Assembly (NCBI RefSeq): GCF_900116645.1
Contig: NZ_FPBO01000013.1
Coordinates: 1-64,000 of the forward strand
Direction: 5' to 3'
DNA from: Pseudoduganella namucuonensis
GTDB lineage: Bacteria > Pseudomonadota > Gammaproteobacteria > Burkholderiales > Burkholderiaceae_D
Length of the DNA: 64,000 nt
Of this stretch, positions 8,098 to 15,543 are shown piece after piece (within the stretch, counting starts at the first letter, position 1; the number at the start of each line of letters is the position of its first letter). Position numbers and translations under genes: made by a program. Below the pieces are notes generated by a model. It was given only the letters and a program-made list of their open reading frames with translations, did no database searches and was not told where the DNA came from.

Positions 8098-9303
8098 CTA
8101 GAATCCCGGCAGCAGCTTGGGGAAGTCCAGCGCGATGCGCTTGGCGTGCACGGTGGCGTCGTGGTACATGACCACCACGTCGTCGCCCTCGCGGCCGTCG
8201 AACAGGAAGCGGCGCACCCGCTCCAGGTCCCGCTCCTGGCGCGGCCCTTCCAGCAGATACAGCGTGTTAACGTTGAACAACACCGTCTCGCGGTAATAAC
8301 GGGCGAACCACGGCGCGGCGGGCGGGCCGAAGGAATCCGTGATCAGCAGCAGGCGCCCGCGCGCCGCCTTGGGATTGCGGTACAGCGCCAGTTCGAACTT
8401 CTCCAGCACGGCCGGGCCGCCGGGGAAGCAGGCCGCGCCGTGGCAGGCGGCGATGCCGGAGGCGTCCAGGTCCATCACCTCCACCTCGCTGCGCCGCTCG
8501 AGGCCGGGGAACAGGTGCGACACGTCGGACGGCAGCCACTGCTTGCCGCTGGTGTAGGGCGTGGCCTGTTCCGGCCGCGCGCCGTAGAACTGCCCCAGTG
8601 ACCATTCGGCCACCAGGCGCGGGCCGGCGCCGCCCCAGTGGAAGAAGGTGCGCGGGAACAGATCGGTCTCGCGCGCCGCCGCCCGCATCTGCTCCAGCGG
8701 GTAGGCCACGTCGCGGCGCAGCGCCGGATCGAGGCCGGGCTGGGCCAGCCAGCGCGCCATCGGCGGGGTGGCGGTGTGGCACAGCGCGCTGGTCCAGGCC
8801 GGCAGCTGGTCCACGTGCACCACCGGCGAGGACGGCACCACCAGCAACTTGGCCTGGATGCCCCGCTCGCGCGACAGCGTCAGCAGGCGGCCGATCTGCT
8901 GGTTCAGCATGCCGGTCAGCTCGCGCTGGTAGCCGCAGGAGGAAAACACGTCGTCGTACGGCGGCACCAGCGGATGCGAGGTGGTGAGGAAGGAGCGGCC
9001 CTCGCGGCCCTGGATCACCTGGTTGGTCGGATACACGCCGAACAGGTGGTAGCGCACCCGCGTGTTCAGGCGCACCAGCGCCTCGCGCAGGCTGAAGTTG
9101 TCCCTGGCCCAGGCGTCGAAGGAGGCGCTGTATTTCAGCGCCTCCTCCACCGAGGCGGGGCGCTGGGGCGGCGGCGCCATGCGGCGGTTTTCGGCGCCGT
9201 CGCTGCCGCTGGAATGGGAGAACAGGGCGGGCGCCGCCAGCAGCGCCACCAGCGTCAGCTTGGCCAGGCCGGACAGCGCGGCCCCTTGTTTCGCGTGCGT
9301 CAT
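8098..9303 (-). CDS. AlgX/AlgJ-like SGNH protein, O-acetylation partner
   Basis: 401 residues. The ATG at 9303 overlaps the stop of the MBOAT gene (ATGA), and the N-terminus (LAKLTLVALLAAPALFSHSS) is a signal peptide or anchor, so the protein is exported. The body resembles the AlgJ/AlgX/WssI SGNH family that moves acyl groups onto exported polysaccharide: FDAWARDNFSLREALVRLNTR and GREGRSFL blocks, and a nucleophile candidate Ser324 in ITDSFG. The usual D-x-H-W dyad is read as FFHWGG with H222, so the family Asp is not at its expected place. Pairing with the upstream MBOAT gene supports a polysaccharide O-acetylation role. Confidence 0.78.
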   Translation of the reverse strand: MTHAKQGAALSGLAKLTLVALLAAPALFSHSSGSDGAENRRMAPPPQRPASVEEALKYSASFDAWARDNFSLREALVRLNTRVRYHLFGVYPTNQVIQGREGRSFLTTSHPLVPPYDDVFSSCGYQRELTGMLNQQIGRLLTLSRERGIQAKLLVVPSSPVVHVDQLPAWTSALCHTATPPMARWLAQPGLDPALRRDVAYPLEQMRAAARETDLFPRTFFHWGGAGPRLVAEWSLGQFYGARPEQATPYTSGKQWLPSDVSHLFPGLERRSEVEVMDLDASGIAACHGAACFPGGPAVLEKFELALYRNPKAARGRLLLITDSFGPPAAPWFARYYRETVLFNVNTLYLLEGPRQERDLERVRRFLFDGREGDDVVVMYHDATVHAKRIALDFPKLLPGF

Positions 9304-10697
9304 CAGAAGCGGAAATAGATAAAGGGGTTGTAGGTGCCGGAGGCCAGGCTGGCGCTGCACAGCACGAAGGTGGCCAGCGCCAGCGGCACTTGCAGCGCCA
9401 CGCGCCAGCCCGGACGGGCCGGAGCGGCCGCCGGCGCGGACCACGGGGCGGGCAGCACCGCCAGCGCGGCGCCCACCGCCAGCGCGGTCCATTGCACCGG
9501 GCCGACGTCGATCCGCCACGGATGCGCCAACGGGCCGCCGTCGCCGGGGCTGAACATCACTTGCAGCAGCCGCAGCGCGGTGGGCACGTCGCTGGCGCGG
9601 AAGAACACCCAGCCCAGCATCACCATCAGCAGCGTGTAGGCCTGCGCCGCCGCGCGCGGCATGCGCGCCAGCCACGCGCCCAGGAAGCCGCGCTCGGCTA
9701 CCAGCAGCGCGCCATGCCAGGCGCCCCACAGCACGAAGGTCCACGCCGCGCCGTGCCACAGGCCGCACAGCAGGAACACGATGGCCAGGTTGGCGTAGGT
9801 GCGCCACGGCGCCAGCCGGTTGCCGCCCAGCGGAATGTAGACATAGTCGCGGAACCAGCTCGACAGGCTGATGTGCCAGCGGCGCCAGAACTCGGTGATG
9901 GAGCGGGCGCTGTAGGGCCGGTCGAAATTGGGAGGGTAGCTGAAGCCGATCATGTGGCCGATGCCGATGGCCATGTTGGAATAGCCGGCGAAATCGTACA
10001 GGATCTGGATGCTGTAGCAGGCCACGGCCAGCCAGGCGCCGGCGGTGGACAGGTGGGCCGGCCCGGCGGTGAACAGCGCGTCCGCCGCCTGCGCCACGGT
10101 GTTCGCCACCAGCACCTTCTGGGCCAGGCCCAGCACGAACTGCTTGAAGCCGCGCCACAGGCGGCCGGCCGGCACCTCGCGGTGCTCGATCTCGCCGGCG
10201 ATCTGCCGGTAGCGCACGATGGGGCCGGCGATCAGCTGCGGGAACATGGCCTTGTACATGGCGAAGTTCCAGAAGCTCTTTTGCGGGTCCACCTGGCCGC
10301 GGTACACGTCCACCAGGTAGGAGATTCCCTGGAACACGAAAAAGGAGATCCCCAGCGGCAGCACGATAGCCGGCAGCTCGAACCGGCTTTGCAGCAGGGC
10401 GCCGGCGATGTCGGCGAAAAAGCCCGCGTACTTGTAATAGCCCAGCATGCCCAGGTTGGCCGCCACGCCCAGTCCCAGCGCCAGCTTGCGGCGCGCGCCG
10501 GCGCGCGCGATGGCCAGGCCGAAGCCGTAGTTCAGCAGCGCCGACGCCAGCAGCAGCGGCACGAAGCGCGGCTCGCCCCAGGCGTAGAACAGCAGGCTGG
10601 CCACCAGCAGGATGGCGTTCTTCCACGGCAGCGCGTAGTACAGCAGCAGGAACGCGGGCAGGAAATAGAACAGGAACGTGACGGAACTGAAAACCAT
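9303..10697 (-). CDS. MBOAT-family membrane O-acyltransferase, AlgI-like
   Basis: 464-residue polytopic membrane protein of the MBOAT family. It has the AlgI-type blocks FVFQGISYLVDVYRG, FWRRWHISLSSWFRDYVYIP and LLCGLWHGAAWTF; H315 in the last is the invariant catalytic His. AlgI homologues take an acyl group (usually acetyl from acetyl-CoA) in the cytoplasm and pass it across the membrane to a periplasmic SGNH partner; that partner is encoded immediately downstream with an ATGA overlap. The start is the ATG at 10697 (MVFSSVTFLFYFLP). The target is unknown, possibly the D-rhamnose polysaccharide made by the operon at the window start. Confidence 0.9.
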   Translation of the reverse strand: MVFSSVTFLFYFLPAFLLLYYALPWKNAILLVASLLFYAWGEPRFVPLLLASALLNYGFGLAIARAGARRKLALGLGVAANLGMLGYYKYAGFFADIAGALLQSRFELPAIVLPLGISFFVFQGISYLVDVYRGQVDPQKSFWNFAMYKAMFPQLIAGPIVRYRQIAGEIEHREVPAGRLWRGFKQFVLGLAQKVLVANTVAQAADALFTAGPAHLSTAGAWLAVACYSIQILYDFAGYSNMAIGIGHMIGFSYPPNFDRPYSARSITEFWRRWHISLSSWFRDYVYIPLGGNRLAPWRTYANLAIVFLLCGLWHGAAWTFVLWGAWHGALLVAERGFLGAWLARMPRAAAQAYTLLMVMLGWVFFRASDVPTALRLLQVMFSPGDGGPLAHPWRIDVGPVQWTALAVGAALAVLPAPWSAPAAAPARPGWRVALQVPLALATFVLCSASLASGTYNPFIYFRF

Positions 10698-10777
10698 GCG
10701 GGGGCAGTGCCTTTTATGTATCGCGGGAAAATGCCGGCAATTGTAGTGTAAAAGGCAGGGGGCGCACCCGCGCCGCG

Positions 10778-11746
10778 TTACACCGCCCGCCGGAAATGCC
10801 CCTGCAGCTTGAAGCGCTCCGTGGCGCCCATCAGCGCGGCGATGGTGCCAGGCTCGAAGGCGGTGTGGCCGGCGTCCGGCACCATCAACAGATCGGCGCC
10901 GGGATAGGCGCCGGCCAGCCGGAAGGCCGACAGCGGAGGGCACAGCATGTCGTAGCGGCCCTGCACGATCACGCCCGGCAGATGGGCGACGCGGGGCATG
11001 CCGGCGATCAACTGGTCCTCGGCCAGGAAGCAGCCGTGGCGGAAGTAATGCACCTCCAGCCGCGCCAGGCCGATGTCCAGCAGATCCGATTGCGGCAGCG
11101 GCTCGTCCCGCGCCGGGCCGCGCAGCGACGCGCGCAGGCATTCGAAGCGGCTCCACGCGCGCACGGCGGGCAGGTGGACCGCGGGATCGGGATGGAACAC
11201 CAGGCGCGTGTAGGCGGCCAGCAGGTCGTCGCGCTCCGCGGGCGGGACCTGGGCGGCAAGCTCCGCGTAAAGCTCGGTGTGGAACAGGCGGCCGCCCTCG
11301 AAGAACCAGTCGATCTCGGCGCGCGTGCCGAGGAAGGGGCTGCGCAGGATGAAGCCCAGGCAGGCGGCCGGATGCGCCTGGCCATAGGCCAGCGCCAGCG
11401 TCGCGCCCCAGGAGCCGCCGAACACCAGCCAGCGCTCCACGCCCAGCAGGGCACGCAGCTTCTCGATGTCCGAGACCAGCAACGGCGTGGTGTTGGCGCG
11501 GTACTCGCCCAGCGGCGTGGACTTGCCGCAGCCGCGCTGGTCGAACATCACGATGCGGTAGTAGGCCGGGTCGAAGAAGCGCCGGAACAGCGGCGACGCG
11601 CCCGCCCCCGGCCCGCCATGCAGGAACAGCACGGGCATGCCGTGCGGGTTGCCGGACTCCTCCCAGTACAGCGTGTGCAGGGCGTCGACCGGCAGCATGC
11701 CGTGGCGGTGGGGTTCGAGGGGAGGGTAGAGGGTGGTGGCGGTCAT
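10778..11746 (-). CDS. pip: Proline iminopeptidase (S33)
   Basis: 322 residues, alpha/beta-hydrolase fold. It releases N-terminal proline from peptides in the cytoplasm. Recognisable blocks are the oxyanion-hole HGGPGAGASPLFRRFFDP, FDQRGCGKSTP and the nucleophile elbow GGSWGATLALAY with Ser112; a C-terminal His lies in DAGHTAFEP. Length and motif order match bacterial pip. It stands alone between the type VI cargo unit and the acyltransferase pair. Confidence 0.93.
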   Translation of the reverse strand: MTATTLYPPLEPHRHGMLPVDALHTLYWEESGNPHGMPVLFLHGGPGAGASPLFRRFFDPAYYRIVMFDQRGCGKSTPLGEYRANTTPLLVSDIEKLRALLGVERWLVFGGSWGATLALAYGQAHPAACLGFILRSPFLGTRAEIDWFFEGGRLFHTELYAELAAQVPPAERDDLLAAYTRLVFHPDPAVHLPAVRAWSRFECLRASLRGPARDEPLPQSDLLDIGLARLEVHYFRHGCFLAEDQLIAGMPRVAHLPGVIVQGRYDMLCPPLSAFRLAGAYPGADLLMVPDAGHTAFEPGTIAALMGATERFKLQGHFRRAV

Positions 11747-11821
11747 GGCGGCATGTCTGCGGGGGCGGTGAACTGTAGCATAGCTTGGCGGAAATGCACC
11801 AACCCCCGCTGGCGCCCCCTA

Positions 11822-13951
11822 CTAGGCGACAGCCGTCTCGGCGGGTTCCGGTCGTGGCGTCTTCGAGATCAGCACGCTGTCGCGGCCCGCGTAGACTTTG
11901 CGGAAGCGCAGGTATCCGCCCCGGCTCAAGGACCACGGTTCCCTGCCCTCGGTCAGCATGCGCGGCGTCTGATTGGTTTTCGCGTATTCGATCGCGGCCT
12001 GGCGCTGGTTGTCGGTCAAGCCATCGGGCAGTGGGCGGAATGGCTCGACGCCGCCATAGCCACGGCCTCCGTGGCGCTTGCCCGCCATCGCCTTCCGGTC
12101 GTCGGCGGCCTTCTGTTCGCGGGCGTTGTAATCCGCAACGCGCTTGCGCTGCGCTTCCCATTTCTTGAGGTTTTCTTGCAGTTCCGGCTCGTTGTCCGGA
12201 AAGTCGCCATGCAGCTTGAACCACGCGCGCGAGTCATGCACGTAGTCGTCGAAGAAATTGAGCAGCGCGGCCGGGGGCGGCGGGGCGGTTTTCCACCACG
12301 TCGCGATCTCTTCCCACTCGTTCTCGTGCTCGTTGTCGAAGCCGGGCTCCTGCGATCGAGGGACGAAGGCCGCGCCTTTCTTCGCCTGCCAGGCCTCGAA
12401 CGCCGCGATCTCCTGTTCGAATTCCAGGTTGGCGCTGTGCAGGTCGTTCTTGTCGAAGTTGGTCGCGCGCTGGAAGCTGGCGGTCGATTCCAGTGGTGTC
12501 TTGCCCGTCGAGCGCCGCGCGCGGTGCCACAGGATATGGTGCTTGCCTTGCTCGCGCATGATGGCGGTCAGGGTTCCCGTCTTCACCTGGCAGACGGCCA
12601 GATAATCGTTCAGCGCCTTGATGGCCGCGGCGGTGATGCGGAACTTCCTTTTCGCGACGGGACTGGCCAGCTCCAGTTTCAGCGGCACGCCGGCCAGCCG
12701 CGCCTCGCGGTACATATAGAGCAGGGGGACGCGGGCCAGCATGTCTTCGCCGAACGGGTCGGTGCCGCGGCCCTGCTCCTGCGGGCTGTAGCCGCAACCC
12801 AGGTCCGAGTGCACGCCGGGGATGACGACTTCGTCGCATTTCTCGGGCATGACTTGGCCCACCGAGACCGAATCCAGTGGGAAGCTGCGCCGTATCTCAT
12901 GCGCGGCGACCAGATGCACGCAACGCAGGCCCGCGGGTATGCGCAGGTTCTCCTCCGCGTCGGCCCAGTCGCCATGGCCGTCGAACAAGCGCCCCAGGAC
13001 GCTGTTGCCCATGGTGTTGCCGGCGCCGACCGAGGCGACGGTGTCGAACAGGCCCAGGAAATCGAACTGCACGTCGAAACCGCCCAGCGTCATCGATCCG
13101 GCGCGGCCGCAAAGGTGGGCATCCAGTTTGCACAAGGCCATCAGCCAGTTGGTGAAGGCGCGGGCCTGGGTCGCGCCGCGCGAAAAGCCGAACGTGGAGA
13201 TATAGATCGTCATGACCTGGGCCGGATCGAGCTTGGCTGGCTTCCCTGTGCGTTTGTTGGGCCAGTGCTGGGAGACTGCGGCGTGCAGGCGCTTGAGTAT
13301 TTTCTCGAACTCGAGCCGAGTTTTATCGTTGTCCTCCTCGTTGGGGGCGAACAGCCCGAAGCGGCGGCGCGGCGTCATTTTGCGGCGGTATTCCTTGTCG
13401 AGCTCCAGCCGGTGCACCAGCGACTGGGTCTCCTTGGACGACAGCAGCGGCGTTTTGAGGAAATAGCGATGCACGTTGTTGATCGCCTGGATCAAGCCCC
13501 ACACGATGCGCGCCTCGCCGCGAAAGCCGGCGGCCGCGCCCCTTGTCAACTCCAGGCCTTGGCCGCTGTCGTTGATCTCCTTGAAGGGGGAGGCGACACC
13601 GGGGACGTACACCTTGAAAAAATGCGTATAGCGCGCGGGGTTGTACTGCCAGTCCGTATCCGCAGGCAGCACGCCGGGGACGCTCAGGCCGGGGTAGATG
13701 TCGTACAGACGGGCGACGTTGGAGTGGTTCTTGCCCGCCTCGGCTTGGACGTAGTTGTTCTTGGTGCCGTCGAAAAAGAAGCCGAAGAAGAGGTTGGTTT
13801 TGCAGGAATCGCCGGGTTTTCCGAGCATGGGCTGCTCCCGGAGCTCGGGGCCATTACGGATCTTCTTCCCCTCGACCAAAGTAAAGAACTCGTCAAAGTT
13901 TGAAGCGGAGACAAACGCATTCGGAATGTCCGGACACAGTTTCACGCTCAT
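11822..13951 (-). CDS. DUF2235 (Tle1-like) lipase, predicted type VI secretion effector
   Basis: 709 residues. The N-terminal part has FFFDGTKNNY, the usual start of DUF2235 alpha/beta-hydrolases, and the nucleophile motif GFSRGATQARAF with Ser257, as in the Tle1 phospholipase effectors. DVHSDLGCGY-like sequence (GVHSDLGCGYSP) could supply the catalytic Asp. The C-terminal 250 residues are charged and helical and not recognisable; they may be a carrier or membrane-binding part. The ATG overlaps the stop of the DUF3304 gene. Base composition is visibly less GC-rich than the flanks. Role inferred from family and from vgrG and the chaperone upstream: hydrolysis of target-cell phospholipids after delivery. 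Confidence 0.82.
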   Translation of the reverse strand: MSVKLCPDIPNAFVSASNFDEFFTLVEGKKIRNGPELREQPMLGKPGDSCKTNLFFGFFFDGTKNNYVQAEAGKNHSNVARLYDIYPGLSVPGVLPADTDWQYNPARYTHFFKVYVPGVASPFKEINDSGQGLELTRGAAAGFRGEARIVWGLIQAINNVHRYFLKTPLLSSKETQSLVHRLELDKEYRRKMTPRRRFGLFAPNEEDNDKTRLEFEKILKRLHAAVSQHWPNKRTGKPAKLDPAQVMTIYISTFGFSRGATQARAFTNWLMALCKLDAHLCGRAGSMTLGGFDVQFDFLGLFDTVASVGAGNTMGNSVLGRLFDGHGDWADAEENLRIPAGLRCVHLVAAHEIRRSFPLDSVSVGQVMPEKCDEVVIPGVHSDLGCGYSPQEQGRGTDPFGEDMLARVPLLYMYREARLAGVPLKLELASPVAKRKFRITAAAIKALNDYLAVCQVKTGTLTAIMREQGKHHILWHRARRSTGKTPLESTASFQRATNFDKNDLHSANLEFEQEIAAFEAWQAKKGAAFVPRSQEPGFDNEHENEWEEIATWWKTAPPPPAALLNFFDDYVHDSRAWFKLHGDFPDNEPELQENLKKWEAQRKRVADYNAREQKAADDRKAMAGKRHGGRGYGGVEPFRPLPDGLTDNQRQAAIEYAKTNQTPRMLTEGREPWSLSRGGYLRFRKVYAGRDSVLISKTPRPEPAETAVA

Positions 13952-14721
13952 GGGCGGCGCTCCTTCAATTCCTTGAGTTTCTTCTCAGATCGTTGCAAGC
14001 CCTCTTCGTAGTCTTGCTTTAGGTGGGCCAGATATTTCGGATCTTGCGAGCCAGTGAACTGGGAAATGGTCTCGGGTTCTCTTTCTTTGGAAAATGCCCA
14101 CTCCTCTGCTGCGCGCGTCATAGGAGACGTCTGCAACTCCTTCAGTAACTTCTGAAAGAGGCGAACGCCACCTTCTTCGTGTTTGATGTAAAGATCCCAG
14201 CGCTCCCGCTGGTATTCAAGAGACGGGATGGGCCAACCTTTTACCTTGCCCGGCCATTTGGCGTGGTCCGGCTGGTAGTCGCTCGACACCAGGCTCAGCG
14301 TCCCATCCGCACCGCGCAGCACCCACAATTCGCCTGGCTTGCCGTCTACGTACCGAGGAACCTCGACTAGTTTCGTCTCTTTCACTTCGGGCAGGCTCCC
14401 ATCGGGTTTTTCAGGAAGCCAGTGCGTGCCGTTTATCTGTACCTGGATGCCCGCCCGCCACTTGGTCGGCAGCTCGTAGCAGCACATGGTGCCCCCAGCT
14501 GAAAAGGGCGCGATCAACTCCCCACCACCGAAGTTCTTCTTGTTGTTCGGATCGACGATCGTATAGGTGAACTCCTGGGCGGTGTAATTGACGCCGTGGA
14601 TGCTGACCGGGACGTTCTCCTTGGCGCACCCAGTGAGCGCCGGCAGCGCTATCGCGCACAACGCCGCGAGGCGGCGGTATCCCATCAAAGCGAAAACCTT
14701 CGACTTCATTTCGAATTCCAT
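13948..14721 (-). CDS. DUF3304-type lipoprotein, candidate immunity protein for the lipase
   Basis: 257 residues; MKSKVFALMGYRRLAALCAIALPALTGC forms a lipoprotein signal with lipobox LTGC, reached from either the ATG at 14721 or the one at 14709. The mature part starts with VSIHGVNYTAQEFTYTIVDP and contains GGTMCCYELPTKW, which I recognise as the DUF3304 pattern. It sits directly between the DUF4123 chaperone gene and the lipase gene, overlapping the latter by 4 bases. Periplasmic lipoproteins adjacent to Tle1 lipases commonly bind and neutralise them, so an immunity role is inferred. Its GC content is clearly lower than that of the rest of the window. Confidence 0.7.
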   Translation of the reverse strand: MEFEMKSKVFALMGYRRLAALCAIALPALTGCAKENVPVSIHGVNYTAQEFTYTIVDPNNKKNFGGGELIAPFSAGGTMCCYELPTKWRAGIQVQINGTHWLPEKPDGSLPEVKETKLVEVPRYVDGKPGELWVLRGADGTLSLVSSDYQPDHAKWPGKVKGWPIPSLEYQRERWDLYIKHEEGGVRLFQKLLKELQTSPMTRAAEEWAFSKEREPETISQFTGSQDPKYLAHLKQDYEEGLQRSEKKLKELKERRP

Positions 14722-15540
14722 TCAAGATTCAAGCGCGACGGTCTGTCGCCAATTTTCCAGCTTCGCGTGCGCATCCAACGCCGGCTCTCCGTCGGCCAGG
14801 CAGGCCGCGCACCAGTCCACGCGCAATTCCCGATCAAGCTTGCCGGCATCGGCGGCCAGCAGCGCGCGCGATACGATGGCATGGCTGCGCGATGGCCGCT
14901 TCGGAACATAACCCCGGTCCGCCAGCTGGACCAGCACCTCATCGGCCTCGCTGTCGCCGACCATCCGCCCAAACTGCGCATCATCCAGCTCGGGACTGTC
15001 CTCCGCGATGGCGCTGTCAATCGCCGGGACGCTCAATTCCATCCATTCGCCATTCCTGCCGATATACGACCAGCGCGACGCCGGTCCCGTCAACAGCCCT
15101 TGCTGCCAGGGCGTGAGCGCGCTGAAGATGCCGGGTAGTCGCCGCGTGTCGGGGAAACGGAAATTGAAGCGCTGCCCGTCCGCATACACCACGCACCACG
15201 CGGCCAGCCGTGCCGCCAACTCCTCCAGCGATTCGGTGGTCTCGATGGCGCTGACCATCGGCCAGCCGCTGCATTTGGCCAGCAGCGCCGGCAAGCGCTT
15301 TGCCGTCGCATCATAAAGCATCACAAACGGCGACACATCCCGCGCGGCTTCCGAGCAACCGGGCAGCGACTCGAACAGCAAGGCCGGAGAGTTGGCCGGC
15401 GTCGCGATGGCGACGTGGCGGTGGAGGCCGGGCACGAACACGCCATCGACCAGCAAGTAAAGCCGCTTGTCGTGCTCCAGCCGCGCCGCGCGCGTGTTCA
15501 AGTGGTCGAGCCAATTGTCGTTGTATGAATCGATCAGCAT
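14722..15540 (-). CDS. DUF4123 type VI effector chaperone
   Basis: 272 residues. The N-terminal half has the DUF4123 layout (LYLLVDGVFVPGLHRHV, PALLFESLPGC, SPFVMLYDA), the domain of adaptor proteins (Tap/Tec) that load a particular effector onto a particular VgrG. It lies 3 bases after vgrG and directly before the DUF3304 and lipase genes, which is the usual place for such an adaptor. Cytoplasmic; no signal peptide seen. Confidence 0.85.
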   Translation of the reverse strand: MLIDSYNDNWLDHLNTRAARLEHDKRLYLLVDGVFVPGLHRHVAIATPANSPALLFESLPGCSEAARDVSPFVMLYDATAKRLPALLAKCSGWPMVSAIETTESLEELAARLAAWCVVYADGQRFNFRFPDTRRLPGIFSALTPWQQGLLTGPASRWSYIGRNGEWMELSVPAIDSAIAEDSPELDDAQFGRMVGDSEADEVLVQLADRGYVPKRPSRSHAIVSRALLAADAGKLDRELRVDWCAACLADGEPALDAHAKLENWRQTVALES

Positions 15541-15543
15541 TCC

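Noticed and set aside
9303..12224. Extension of the MBOAT reading frame upstream to 12224
   Set aside because: The added residues overlap pip and the lipase gene and lack homology; the ATG at 10697 starts a normal MBOAT protein.
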